From Saccopteryx bilineata (lineage: Eukaryota; Chordata; Mammalia; Chiroptera; Emballonuridae), in NCBI RefSeq assembly GCF_036850765.1, contig NC_089495.1:69354410-69418409 (forward strand): 64,000 nucleotides of DNA, written 5' to 3'. The translations under genes were made by a program, and so were the position numbers. The notes beneath the pieces are model-generated. The model was not told where the DNA came from, did not search any database, and saw nothing but the letters and a program-made list of their open reading frames with translations. The stretch's first letter is position 1. Every line of letters begins with the position of its first letter. Shown here in pieces: positions 9,894-22,524 of the stretch.

Positions 9894-12025
9894 GGAGAGA
9901 AATACATATAAAATTACAAATAATACATCATAGTTTGTATGAAACAGTTTGTTTCTAAAGATAAACAGAGTATCTTTTTATATAGCAGCATTTTAATGGT
10001 ATTTCTTCTGGGGAAAAAAAAGAAAAAAAGATTAAAAATGCTCTAAAGATAATTCTGACAGCTTCTTCAAAATCACCTCCATTACCTTATTTTGTAACCA
10101 AAATGGATATTTGTGAAAATTTCATGCAAATAATAAGGCTTAGCATTAAACTCTATCCACACGGATATCAAACATGTGTATAAAGTAAAATGAAAGGACT
10201 GTAATTTAATGGACTACACAAATGTAACAGTCTTATTATTGCACTTAGCCTGGTTTCCCATGGAAACAGGAACTATAAAACTACCTAGGGCTCTCAGACT
10301 TTAAGTAGTAAATAAAAGTTAAGCAACAATTATTGCTATTAGGTTATCAGTCAGACTGTCAGTCTCCGTAACTATAATAACTTTAGCTTTAGCAGCCAGT
10401 TTCAGTAATGTTCACAATGCTATGTCTCAATGTTAGGTATGAATATAAAACACCTTAAAAAAATCAAATCTATCGCTGAAATGCATAAATAAAAAGTCAC
10501 AAGAAAAAGTCAAGAAATTAGCATTTAATCTTAATTTTATCTTAGGTATAGATGTCAAAGTTTTGTAATTAATTTTATACATGCCCCAATTTTTACAGGT
10601 TATGTGGACCTGCATAGCAGCATATTGAAAAGAAATTTAATAAAATACATTGCCCTTCTAATATATTTGCTTCCCATGTTGAATGAAATATTCTGTGCAG
10701 ATTTAAAGCAACTGCCTGAGCAATGAGTGTTCTCTAATATTTCTACTGAAGGTCCCTATACCATCTTTCCTGATTAAAAATTCTTCTGAAATCATTAGCT
10801 ATAAGGACCTTTATTGTTTCCTTGGGCCACCTCAAAACAATTGACTAACACTAATTTTTAACAAAGTCCTCAGCATCAAGACGTACCTATCTTATTTTTA
10901 TTGTGAAAAACCTCTTTTGTTGTCGCTTTTCATGTATTTCTCTTCTAAAGCTTTTTCTTTTTGTTTTCTTAGTATGTAACAATTGCCATAAAAAATCTAA
11001 AATAACTTTCAAGTTTTTATTCTCATAATTCTATTTGCTTTTAATATTACTTTTATCCTCTAACAGTTAAATCTACAAATTGCATTTTCATGACAATAAA
11101 AAAACTCTTCCAAAAATGCTTCAATTCAGAAAGCCATGTTTTGCTTAATGAAAGCACATATATTCTTCTTATTTAAGAAAATATATATATATCATAAATA
11201 TAGAACACTTATGTCTGTTAAGTTTTTGCTTTCTAACTTATAAGTATTTATTTCAAGCTGAAAAACTATTATTTAAATTCTTATTAAAATAGTCAAATTA
11301 CAATTTTAAAACAAATGTTATGATCTGGAATATCTTTCTCTATTATGTAAGAAAGTTATATTCATATAATTTTTTATTTTAGAGATATGGTAATAAATAA
11401 TGTGCTTTTGTTTTATATATTTTCATTTTTTGAAATAGCAACTTAAATTTAAAGAAAGCTGCAATAATTGAGTCTGGAGAGTATGGCATTTGGTTCCCTT
11501 TGTTATCTTAGAGCCTTGTACTTGTCCTATTTCGACTAAGTGTCATCATTCAGAGAATCCTTCTTGGATTGCCCTTTAACTGACTTTGGGGGTTGGGTGG
11601 GGGAATGCAGTTACATAAATGTTTTTAGAGAAGCTAGATTCATGATGGATTTTTCTTTTAATTAATAGATATGAAACTTTGCCTTATCTCTCTGTCTTAT
11701 GACCTTCATTTGATGTTGCCTTATGATAATTATATAGATTTGAGAATTAAATTACTCACTCTTTAATTTTCTATTAAGCTGGTTGTTTTCATTCAAATAT
11801 TTAAAAACATTTCAATATTTTTAATTAATCCTCAATGATTTTTTAAAAAGTTGAAATAAATGGTCTTTAATTATAAAGAATTGTAGTATTTTATATTTAA
11901 ATTGATATAAGCATTAAATCAATTAAATTGATATAAGAGACACCATCATTTTATGTATCACAAAGAAGGATAGTAAGTGCAAGACATAGTGACTGTTACA
12001 TGCATTTCAATTTCAGTGATGTCAA
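9894..12025. other. Unique AT-rich stretch
   Basis: About 2.1 kb with no recognisable gene or transposon. The block at about 10140-10420 has a more balanced composition, including the small palindrome tttcccatggaaa near 10255, and could be tested for conservation. I see no coding signal in it. Confidence 0.5.
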
Positions 12026-12041
12026 CATGTGGAAAAATTTT

Positions 12042-12449
12042 GCCCTGGCCGGTTGGCTCAGCAGTAGAGCGTCGGCCTGGCATGCGGGGGACCTGGGTTC
12101 GATTCCCGGCCAGGGCACATAGGAGAAGCGCCCATTTGCTTCTCCACCCCCACCCCCTCCTTCCTCTCTGTCTCTCTCTTCCCCTCCCGCAGCCAAGGCT
12201 CCATTGGAGCAAAGATGGCCCGGGCACTGGGGATGGCTCCTTGTCCTCTGCCCCAGGCGCTAGAGTGGCTCTGGTCGCGGCAGAGCGATGCCCCAGAGGG
12301 GCAGAGCATCGCCCCCTGGTGGGCAGAGTGTCGCCCCTGGTGGGCGTGCCGGGTGGATCCCGGTCGGGAGCATGCGGGAGTCTGTCTGACTGTCTCTCCC
12401 CGTTTCCAGCTTCAGAAAAATACAAAAAAAAAAAGAAAAAAAAGAAAAA
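12042..12449 (+). mobile_element. tRNA-headed SINE, family A, young
   Basis: Canonical head gccctggccggttggctcag, B box gggttcgattcccgg, block gaagcgcccatttgcttctc, paired ccctggtgggc motifs and tail cagcttcagaaaaatac plus an A-rich tract with G interruptions. The flanks share acatgtg (left 12026 onward, right 12450 onward) as an imperfect target duplication. Open frames of up to 170 codons on both strands are GC-rich read-through of the SINE. Confidence 0.95.
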
Positions 12450-12459
12450 ACATGTGTAT

Positions 12460-14198
12460 TTTAGGATAAGTGAAATAGCATACTCGTAAGGTTAATTAAA
12501 ATAAAAACAAGAGAAATAATATTTCTTTGAACTGTTCTGGGATGATAATAATTTTGGAATGTCTGAAACTAGTCCCTAGTAAATTTATCAGATAGTATCA
12601 AAGAAGAAAAATCTATTGTTATATTGCTATAGAAAAAGTAAACCATTATCATTGGGCTGCATTTTAAGTTCATTACAGTACTGAACTTTTAAAGGCTGAG
12701 GCAGGGTTCCTTTGATGGTCTTATCAGCCTTGCACTAAGTCTCACAAAGCCTTTTGTTATTGCATACTGAGAAGGAAAGGATTTATAATCATTCAAAAAT
12801 ATGACAAAAGGTATTGCATTATAGCTGTCAGCAATACAAGCAAGTTATAAAGAAAAAAATATAAACTCAACCATCTCTGCATTTGTCAGGTTAGATTATA
12901 CTTTACTACGGTAGTGTTCTACCAAGCTCAGTGGTTTAACATATCAAAAGAGAATTCTTGCTCACCTAAAAACAATGGAGGTTTTGAGAGTTTCCAGGGT
13001 AGCTCTCCTAAGCATATGATAATTAAATATAAACTAGATGTTGTAGTTTGAACTTGTGGCCTCTGCAATAGAAACAGAGAGAACCAGAGAACTTCATGGG
13101 AGCACCTGCCACATCCATCCATATTGGCTAGAACTTTTCACATGACCCAGAATAACGGTAAAGCCAACTAGGAAATGTAGTGTAGCTCATAGATATTTAA
13201 AAAGCATTTGATTTTAAAAACTCTTTCTTTTAGTGTGTTTGTCTCTCTGTGTGTGTATATATAATGAGATATTATTTTAATGTTAACTAGTAATTACATC
13301 AAAGGTAAGACAGTCTGCATATAATTTATATAAAATAAATGTTTCCTCAAGACTCTGGTAAAATTACTCTTTTGCTTACATTCTTTTTTTTTCAGTTTGA
13401 ACCTGGGTCACACTTCTGTTGTAGGTACCAAGTTTACAGAGTGACATATATTTACTTATATGTTGGTTTTCCTACATACAGACTATGTTCACTGTGAGAC
13501 AGAGACTAGATACTTTTCACTTGCATTTTCCACAACCTATCACTGTATCCATTATAGTATATATACTCAGTAAAATATAATATATTGTTTAATAAACTTT
13601 TATTCTGAACTCCAGTCATAAGTCCACTTTTTTCTATTACTTGTTGGTAAAATTAAATTTCAGTTATCTTGACTCTCTTATGTCATATAAAGTTATCCCA
13701 AACTGAAATAGTTTTATTAAAGAGGTTAAAGTTAAAAGTTGAGTTATATACACCTAACCAAAGTATAAGAAAATGATTAAATAACTAAATTTATCATAAT
13801 AACAAGCGTTGTAACTGAGAAAACTGCAATTATCTAGAAATGTGGAAATTTGTGTTCATTATTGATCAAGTTGTGTGAAATTAAAGGCAAATATAAAGTC
13901 GCTAATTTTCAGTTTTGGTATATCACTATATATCTTAGATACATAAATGGTAATAAAAGAATATTATAAAATTTACTCAAGAAGAAAGTAAAAACTGACA
14001 AGGCCCATATCTTTAAGATAAAATTAAACCTATTGTTTAAAACAATTCAACAGTGAAAACTACAGGCAAGATACATTCAATAACAAATCCTGTGAAACAT
14101 TTAACAAAAAAATAATGCAAATACTACAAAAAAAGTATATTTTTTAAAGTGTAAGAAAAGGGAATACTTTCAAACCCATGTTGTAATTGCCCTAATCT
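12460..14198. other. Mostly unique; possible ancient repeat at about 12880-13195
   Basis: Most of this stretch shows nothing recognisable. The part at about 12880-13195 (for example gtggcctctgcaatagaaac and cacatgaccca) has the character of an ancient, decayed mammalian interspersed repeat, but I cannot assign its family with confidence. No coding evidence. Confidence 0.35.
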
Positions 14199-14490
14199 GG
14201 CCTTGGTTGGTTAGCTCAGCGTCTGCTAAGTGTGTGGACATAGGGTTTGATTCCTGGACATGGCACGCATTTGCTTCTCACCCCACTCCTTCCTCTCCTC
14301 CTTCTCTTCCTTTTCCCCTCTTGCACCCAGTGGCTCAATTGGTTCGAGTGTGACCCCAGGCACTGAGGACAGCTCTGTTGGAGCATATCACCCTCAGACA
14401 CTAAAAATAGCTCGGTTGATTATGCATCAGCCCTAGACAAGAGTTGTTGGGTAGATCCTGGATGCATGTCCCCTATTATCACTTAAAAAA
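14199..14490 (+). mobile_element. Old, decayed SINE of family A
   Basis: The head ggccttggttggttagctca and the B-box remnant gggtttgattcctgg are recognisable, followed by cgcatttgcttctcaccccac and a degraded body (ccaggcactgaggacagctc; gggtagatcctgg). The tail is TAAA-rich. Large substitutions and a deletion in the anticodon-arm region place it among the older copies. Confidence 0.75.
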
Positions 14491-14989
14491 ATAAATAAAT
14501 AACAATTTTAAAAAATAAAATAAATAATTAAAAGTAATTACCTTGATCTTCAAATCAGTAAGAACAGTTTCAGGAAAACAAACAAACAAAAAAATCAAAA
14601 AATCTATGAACTAATATTTGCATATGACATTGTTGTCTACATAAAATATCTATAAACATTTTGAAAATTCACTATAACTATTAAAATGAGTGTATATACA
14701 GATGATAGATTATAAATATAGATACAAATATGCACATATATATATGCAGATACTATATAGTCCTATATTATAACAATAATAAATTAGAAGTTAAAATAAA
14801 ATAAAGTTTAAATAGTATCAATAATAAAATATTTAAGCGTAAAGCTAAGGTACTAGAAAAAATTTGTGCTGAAATTACCAAACATTGGTCAGGTAAATCA
14901 AAGAAAACCTAAGTAGATGGAATGAAAGAAACAATTCTGTTAAAATATCAGCTTTCCCAAATTTTCATATGTAGAATTTTGAGGTTTTT

Positions 14990-15105
14990 TTTAAATTTTT
15001 CCATTGATGTGAGAGAGAAAGAGGAAAGGAGAGATGGAAGTGAAGGAAAAGAGAGAGAAAAACATCAACTCACCATTTCACTTAGTTCCATTTAGTTGTT
15101 TATTT
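14990..15105 (-). mobile_element. SINE fragment (Ves-like tail)
   Basis: Minus-strand fragment of a Ves-type SINE body: tttccattgatgtgagagag followed by purine repeats and aacatcaactcaccatttcac. The tRNA head is missing. The assignment rests on the order gaga-rich block, then aacatcaactca, which is typical of bat Ves SINEs read in reverse. Confidence 0.5.
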
Positions 15106-15117
15106 CAAATTTATTTA

Positions 15118-15302
15118 TATTTTTAATGCAAACTCAATTAAAATCCCAGCAATCTTTTATCAGAGTTTACATAAAAGGTAAAGAAGTTTACATAAAAGGT
15201 ATAGAAGTAGAAGAATTAAAGTCATTTTGAAAAGAACAAAATGTATTTACTCATATGGTTTCCAAATTTACCATAAAGCTACAGAAATAAAAGTAGTATG
15301 GT

Positions 15303-15353
<51 letters not shown>

Positions 15354-15890
15354 ATAAATGAGCATACAGTGTCCCGGAAAAGGGCTTCCTTGTACATAGT
15401 CAGTTTTGACATATTTGCTAAGGTAATTCAATGGAGAAAGCATAATCTCTACAACTAATAGTGCGGACAAGTTTAGACAGCTAGAATATGCTGCAATCAT
15501 ACATAAAAAAAAAACCAGATTTCCTCAAATCATCACATAGTGCAAAATGTATTATGAACTTAAAAGTGCAATTTAAAGCTATATAATATCTAGGATAAAA
15601 CATAAAAAAATAATTTTGACCATTTGTTAGGCAAAGACTTCTTGGAGCACAAAATATCCAACCTAAAATAAAAGATGATAAATTTATTTTATTCAAATTT
15701 CAAAACATATTTTCAAGAGACGTTGTTAGGAAAATAAAAGACCACATCAATGCCTGGAAGGCGTGAATTACAGAACACACATTTGATAAAGGATATTAAT
15801 CCAGAAAAATAAATTAAACAAACAAACAGCCCAACTTCAAAACATTTGGAAGAAATTATTTGAATAGATAATTCAACAAAAAGGAAGTTA
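15118..15890 (+). mobile_element. Old L1 ORF2 fragment
   Basis: Decayed ORF2 RT-to-C-terminal region. tgcaaactcaattaaaatcc aligns with the usual caat(g)caatccctatcaaaat block. Further matches are ggtttccaaatttaccataa (the FxxKxH region), aaaagtagtatggtagac, ggtaattcaatggagaaagc and gataaaggatattaatccag (matching [10 protein letters not shown]). Many stops and indels. A 20-bp duplication (tttacataaaaggta at 15165 and 15187) and an (AT)n run interrupt it. Confidence 0.7.
15307..15351. repeat. (AT)n microsatellite
   Basis: About 22 uninterrupted AT units inside the old L1 fragment. Likely variable in length between individuals. Confidence 0.97.
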
Positions 15891-15904
15891 GAATGGGAAT
15901 GAGA

Positions 15905-16590
15905 GGGGATGATGGTGGAGTAAGAAATGCCAGGGATCCATCTGCCCCCCTAACAACAAACAATTGCACTGGCAGAATCGTCTGATATTACCACTCTGGA
16001 ACTCTAGATGCTATTGAAGGGAAACCTCTATTGAAGGATTTCACTTCTAGGAGAAGGCTTGGACTTTAAATTGTGATCATTTCAACTCTTAGCAAGTAGC
16101 AGCTTCCAATCCCTTATGAAATGGTGCTGTACTGGACAAGGAGCAGGTGAACCAGCACAGCCACGGTCATCTCACTTCTGAGGCGAACCCTTACAAAAGA
16201 CTCCTGCAGTCTTGAGGATCCAGGCCCCTGAGTGAGGGAGATGGAGGTGGTCTATGAATAGAAAAGTACTGAGTCAGAGTGGAGAGGAGTGTTTTTAAGG
16301 TCCCTCCTCAACTCTTGATAAGGAGTCTCTCCGAAAGTGTCTCCTACCAGTCATAAGGAGACCTCCGGATAGAGGCACCTGGGCTAGAAAAGCAGAGAAA
16401 TGTGTGTAAGAGCCCGGCCAACCAGAGGGCCTGAGTCCCTGACTGCAGCCCCTTTCTGAGGCTGCAGTGCATTGTGTACCAAGCTTGGTGTGCAGAGGGC
16501 AGCTTTCCTCCATTAGGCTGCCAGGTAAAGTCTGTGCAGTTGCCTACTGTCAGGACTAAAAATGCACAATTATTTTTAGCCAACAGCCAG
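15905..16590 (+). mobile_element. Probable old L1 5'UTR fragment
   Basis: Begins ggatgatggtggagtaagaa, which resembles the aagatggcgg-agtagga start of many mammalian L1 5'UTRs. It continues with GC-richer, ORF-poor sequence of about 680 bp, unlike its AT-rich neighbours. It does not obviously match the 5'UTR of the two young L1s here, so it would be an older promoter type. An LTR is the main alternative. Confidence 0.4.
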
Positions 16591-16599
16591 ACTCCTCAT

Positions 16600-18942
16600 G
16601 CTTTATACAAATTTTATATTATTTTTGATTTTTAAAAAATCTGATGGTATGATATTTATAAAGGAATCAATAGTTTCTCATTATTTTGTAAACCTGCTTC
16701 TAATCACATGTATGAAATTTACCTATACTGTTGAAGGAACTGATTGAAAAACGTTATCAGGGTATGTAATATTAATTTTGAATCACTCTTGGATAACTTT
16801 TTAAATTTGCATAGCTACAATCTCTTCAGGTCTTATTTTCCTTTATTTAAATAAATATAAATATAAATAATTTACATTTTTTATGACTTAAGAGGAAAAA
16901 GGAGCCATGTTATGCACTTCAAATGTCAAATATTTAATATAGGGAGTTAGAAGCATATGCATTCTTTAAAAAGAAAGTATTTGAAACTAAGTGAAGGACA
17001 TGTAAGTCAGTCCCCTGTAGCAACAACAGAGAGATTTCCTAAAAGTCACCTGAAAACTGTCGAAAAATGTCCTGTCTGCTGTCCTTGCATACATTTGCCA
17101 GCAACTGCCTCCAAGGAATATGACTTTGCCTGCTTTTTCCACTTTTTATATTTTACACTAGAGCCTCACTCAGAACGTGGGTAGGAATAAGAACGTGAGA
17201 ATGGAAATTTACAACAGACACTTTGAAGTATGCAGAAGATGACAAAGGTAAAATGAATCATAAAATAAGGCCTGATGCTTTACTGAAGAAATGAATAGTG
17301 AAGTTAATAAAAGAAAACTGCCCATAATTTTATGATCTTACATTTTTTTACTTTTAGATAGGTTCTCTACCTGTGGGACTAATAAGCTAATGCACGGGCA
17401 AAATAGTAGGAGATCCAAGAAAAGCTTAAGCAAGACAGGAAATAATATGTTCAGTCAACTACTGAAGAAGAAATAGTAACAGTTTAATAGATGGTAATCA
17501 ACAGTGTTATCTTTCAACTTGGAGAATAATATTAGGGTTAATAAATTCATTAACACATGGAAAATTGGTAGGAAAAAACAACTGAGGGTCATTGTTACTT
17601 GTAAGAGAAGAAAGAGCTATTTTAGATATTGTTTGGAAGATTAATATAGTACTCTACAAAAAATACTCGTCCAGAATAATATGTTTTTTGACGACATTTT
17701 TGTATTGAAAATCACATTGCTTAGTAGAAAGAAAAGAAGAATGGAAAATAAAATATACCATTTATTATAGACATAGCTAGGTTTCTTCCCACATCTAGAT
17801 AATGCACTTTTTTTTTTCTCTTGTGATAAAGCCTCCAATGCAGAATCTTGGCCATGGTTTCATTTTTAATAGATTTTTGTCTTATATCTAAGTTATCTAA
17901 AAATCTAAGCCATGACATAGTTCTACATTCGTCAGGTCTGACTGGTTAATGCAAGTCAATTTAATTTCAATAGAACATGTAATTACTGTTGGGAGTCTCT
18001 GCAAGATTTTCAATTTCTCTTTAGAGACTTAGAACTGAACAATGAATAATTTTGGTTTAATTAAAATTCAAGTATCAAATCCCACAAGGCTAATTTTACA
18101 AAGACCTGCCAATCAGTCAATTGACAGACTCATAAAACTCTTGCTCACTCTGTGACTACCTTCTCCCCAGTGGTATAACCCCCCAACGAAGGACTTTTGT
18201 TTGCTGATATTTCATCCCACATATCTTGTAACTTGGCGTTTCATAATGAAAGAAGTGACATACTATTTGAAATGAATGTTATGTGCAGCAAGTGCTACAG
18301 TCCCAATTTGCACTCATCTCTCTTGAATGATATACGATGACAGTGTGGTTATTTTCTTTCTTGTCTTAATATTGTAATATGTTATATATCTGTGTGTATA
18401 TAGTTTTAATTTTAACATGAAAAGTTAGTGACCTAACTAAAGTTAATAGCATGTGTACGAGATTTTTTTATTCACAATTATTCAATAAATAGATGTTTAT
18501 AATCTACTACAGTGTAGGCAGAACATCTACTGAAAAATGCAAAAGAGAATATTTTCTACCATAAGAAGTCTAATGAGCTAGAGGGGAAAGCAAAAAATTA
18601 ACAAGAAAATACTGTAATGTGAAGTGAACATATTAACTAGGCAAGTGAAGGTTATGACAAGACAAACCCCCATGAGAAAACATCAAGGAAAACAGTAACT
18701 GATTCTGAACTGACACTTGCGGTAGCAGGTAGATTTTGTGAATGTGTAGCTTTATGCCTTCAGCATGTTTTATGGGAGATATAAAGGAGAGGATATATAT
18801 AAAGATATATCCAAGTGAATGAAATCTTGTGTGAGGTTCGATGCTTAAAGGAAGCACAACTTTATAAAGAATTACGATACATTTTTTAGAGATAACCCAG
18901 TACAAGGGGTCAAATTAATAAAAAACAAAACTGCTTTTAAGT
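16600..18942. other. Unique AT-rich stretch
   Basis: About 2.3 kb. The segment 16990-17215 has a more balanced composition and may be an ancient repeat or conserved element; I cannot name it. No exon-like structure found. Confidence 0.45.
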
Positions 18943-18965
18943 TTTCATTTATTGATTTTGGATAG

Positions 18966-19000
<35 letters not shown>

Positions 19001-19115
19001 GTGCTAAGAGCAGGAAGCATCATTTCCTATGTGTCCTGACCGAGCAGTCCCAGTGCACCAGTGACCTCAGCATTCCAGCTCGACGCTTTATCTTCTGAGC
19101 CACCACTGGTCAGGC
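18943..19115 (-). mobile_element. Short tRNA-headed SINE (Ves-like)
   Basis: Minus strand. The head gcctgaccagtggtggctca reads leftward from 19115, followed by a diverged B-box region and a purine tract, (GA)n at 18967-18999, that represents the pyrimidine-rich 3' body in reverse. About 170 bp, compatible with a Ves-type short SINE. Confidence 0.75.
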
Positions 19116-20666
19116 AGTAAAAATTTTTGAAAAAGTTTAAAGCCTTTTAAAAAGCATGAACTTCACTTTAAGGAAAATAAAAAAAAAAACAATTGATTTT
19201 CAAAGATGAAAGTAACAAAAAATTACTTAATCTGTAAATCTTAAGAATAAGTCCTCCATAACCATTAAAAGTATATTAGATTTTATTTATAGAGAAATGA
19301 ACAAAGTGCAGAACTTGAATGTTGATTGTATGGATTAATACTATCTGTGTCTGTAATTTTTACACTTAAAAGTATTGCCAGAATTTTCTTTCACTTCTGA
19401 TGAGGCGTATGATTGCATACATTATAAATTTAGATACATTAATATACAGTCTCCTACGTGGGGAATATTGTTTACATAGGTACCAGTGTCAAAAAGAAGA
19501 AGGAATAAAATGGTTCTAAAAGCCACTGAATATTCGAGTTGGTAAATACTTTAAGAAATGTAAGTATGAGTAAATATTTTATCTTTAGAAAAATTATCTA
19601 GGCATTCAAGTAGATATTCAACTGAAATGTAGGCATTCAACTGAAATGGTGTCCCATTTCAGTTCTGCTAAATTACACAAGTGAAGGGTTTGTTGGAAAG
19701 AAAAGAAGAGTTGATAAATAACAAAAAATGCATCCATTAAAGTGACACGAATGTCATTTGTTGTCAAGTTTTGAAAATCTATGAATAACACACTGAAGAG
19801 TAAAAATGACCGCCAATATCAATTAATATTAACAAGGGTTGCAGCATATTGTCCTTTATATCTAAAAGTTTTCATAGAACCATCTAGTTTATGACACAGT
19901 AATATTCAAGAAAATTAAAGAAATGTATAGAGATAAGATTTGAATCCTCTCATAATTTCACCTTATTATAATCAAATCATAATAATTTTTAAAGTCTATA
20001 CTCTTAGAATAATAAGAACACATCATATGTGTAAGTAAAACTGAAAAGATCAATGCAGTTTCTGAAGTACCCTAGACGTACAGCTTAAAGAGAATCATAG
20101 AGGAATGGCGTAATGATTAGAGTAACTATAGAGTCAAGAAGGCATGCCTCTAACTATGTATATTACTTATGTTACTAATTCTAACACTAGTGATAGAAGC
20201 TAATATGAGTTGAATTTTTATTTGTCATGTACTATGAAAAAGATTTTACCTGGGTTATCTAATATTTCTCCATATTAACCTAATGTTTTTTGGTTATTAT
20301 CTTCATTTTTACAAATGTAGGCTCTGAACTACAAATCTTAAAAAATCTTCCCCAAATTTCCACAATATTGGAGGCAGGGTTTTGAGCAAGGTTTGAACTT
20401 ACCTAAACCAGTATTTTTATCTCTTAGATACCCAACTTTTTAGTAAAATTAGAAATATTACTAAGTTAAAATGGTTCTAAAAGTACAATGTTAAATTTTC
20501 AGGAAATATCTCCATTATGTTGATAACTTGAAATCATCTGTGGGGGGATATTTAAACCACAGCAATCACAAACACTGCAAGGAAAGGTCTTGGTCTGCTT
20601 GTTTGATTTTTTTTAGAGACAGAGAGCTGGCTGTTAAACAGTTCCCAGCATACCTATAGATGTATT
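19116..20666. other. Unique AT-rich stretch
   Basis: No recognisable gene or transposon. A small local duplication of ggcattcaa with aactgaaatg occurs at 19600-19650. Confidence 0.5.
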
Positions 20667-20682
20667 AAGACTAATAGGTTAT

Positions 20683-21067
20683 GCCCTGGCCTGTTCGCTC
20701 AGCGGTAGAGCGTCGGCCTGGCGTGCGGGCCACCCAGGTTCGATTCCCAGCCAGGGCACACAGGAGAAGCGCCCATTTGCTTCTCCACCCCCTCCTTCCT
20801 CTCTGTCTCTCTCTTCCCCTCCCGCAGCCAAGGCTCCATTGGAGCAAAGATGGCCCGGTGCTGGGGATGGCTCCTTGGCCTCTGCCTCAGGCGCTAGAGT
20901 GGCTCTGGTCTCTGCTGAGCAACGCCCCGGAGGGGCAGAGCATTGCCTCCTGGTGGGCAGAGCCTCGCCCCTGGTGGGCGAGCCGGGTGGATCCCGGTCG
21001 GGCGCATGTGGGAGTCTGTCTGACTGCCTCTCCCCGTTTCCAGCTTCAGAAAAATACAAAAAAAAAA
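20683..21067 (+). mobile_element. tRNA-headed SINE, family A, young
   Basis: Head gccctggcctgttcgctcag and B box ggttcgattcccagc, with tail cagcttcagaaaaatac plus A. A perfect 16-bp target duplication aagactaataggttat lies at 20667-20682 and 21068-21083. The perfect duplication and intact promoter boxes indicate a recent insertion. Confidence 0.97.
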
Positions 21068-21083
21068 AAGACTAATAGGTTAT

Positions 21084-22253
21084 GGTCAGAGTAGTGACAA
21101 ACCAGAGTAGGGTCACTGAGTGTATGTATACATTATGTAGCATGCTGAGACATCACCCGTGATATGCTGTGATAAATAGGGCTTGAGAAATAAATTATGT
21201 AAATCTTGTCACAAAGGGGCCTTAATTTAAGATGTAGATGACTGAACAAATCTATGTTGTACTTGTGGGAGGGAGGAGGACAGAAAGAGGAAGAAGAAGA
21301 GTTATTTGACCAAAGGCAGAAAATTTTGGTTTTGAAATAAAAAAAAAAACAAAAAAACCCAGCAAATACATCACATCAGAGTTTAGCAGAATAAGGTTGT
21401 GATTGTGTTATTGAATTGTCCTAAAAATCAGTGGAAAATTTCTCCCCCTGAAAAATGTACGTAGGAGACAAAGGAAGGTCAGAAACAGCAGCAAGCTGTA
21501 AAAAAAAACAGAGGTGTTGCACTATGCAAAGTCATTGCTGACCAGGAGGAAAGCTGTGGTCTGATGCAAATCTCAAGTGCAGGCTTCAAAAAGCTCATGC
21601 AAAAACTGGCAGAAAATCTGCAATGGCATTGTTCTTGAAACCAGAACGTTTGCTTTTTTTTTCAATTTTGTTCAATTTGGGTTGCAGAAACTCTAAATAA
21701 ACACATCATACAAAACCCACCTTATCTCTGTTAGCCCTTTAGTGTCAGCCAACTTTAACTGAAAGAGAAAGCACTATAATTTTATAAGAAAATAGAAAAA
21801 ATATTTATTATTCTTAGATTTATATAAGCTAATGATAACAATGCTAAAAGTTTAATATAGTCATTACAGTTGTTTGGCATCCAGATATATTTAGATTTTA
21901 ATTGCTGATTACTAGAAACTTCTAAACATTTGATTAGAGAAAATTAGTTTTAGTTTATGAGGCTCTTCCATCATGAAGTTGAATGTAATTTGATTGTTCA
22001 CAGAAAAACACAATTTGTTTTTTCCATGCAATAATTATTGAATCTTTATAATTATCAAATATTAAAATAAATATTCCTCTTAAAAGACCCTCCTGATACA
22101 AGAACTGATTACTATGGTGTTACTCTTCAAATGAATAGCTATTTAACAAATTATTATTTCTCAATGACTCTGCATCTAGATATGCAGCAAAAAAAGTTTA
22201 GTATATCTTTGATTTCACATTGTGGAGAATATACATGATCTCACATTCATATT
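21084..22253. other. Unique stretch
   Basis: No recognisable gene or repeat. Contains several short poly-A runs (21341, 21500) without a SINE body in front of them. Confidence 0.5.
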
Positions 22254-22266
22254 AAGAACAGGAGTG

Positions 22267-22511
22267 CCTGACCTGTGGTGGCGCAGTGGAAATGCGTCGA
22301 TATGGAAATGCTGAGGTCGCCGGTTCAAAACCCTGGGCTTGCCTGGTCAAGGCACATATGGGAGTTGATGCTTCCAGCTCCTCCCCACCTTCTCTCTCTG
22401 TCTCTCTCTCCTCTCTCTCTCCCTCTCTGTCTCTCTCTCTCTCCCTTTCTCCTCTCTAAAATGAATAAATAAAAAAATTTGAAAAAAATTAAATTGAATT
22501 GTTAAAAAAAA
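22267..22511 (+). mobile_element. Short tRNA-headed SINE, family C
   Basis: Starts cctgacctgtggtggcgcag, B box ccggttcaaaaccc, then gcctggtcaaggcacatatg, a CT-rich body and an A-rich tail. A perfect 13-bp target duplication aagaacaggagtg lies at 22254-22266 and 22512-22524. It shares the head type with family B but lacks the gcttgag-rich body and is about half the length. Confidence 0.93.
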
Positions 22512-22524
22512 AAGAACAGGAGTG

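Noticed and set aside
9607..9933. 108-codon open frame rich in Y, I and H
   Set aside because: It is translation of a TATA/TACACA microsatellite.
12042..12115. Functional tRNA genes suggested by A and B boxes and tRNA-like heads
   Set aside because: Each head is joined to a SINE body and A-rich tail and flanked by target-site duplications, and several heads have mispaired stems. These are SINE promoters and not tRNA genes.
11977..12489. Open frames of 100-170 codons on both strands over SINEs (for example 2924-3415, 8286-8696, 11977-12489, 20681-21094, 25576-26007, 53058-53504, 63361-63789)
   Set aside because: They coincide with SINE copies, occur in the same form at every copy, and result from GC-rich sequence with few stops. 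There is no exon context or independent protein family.
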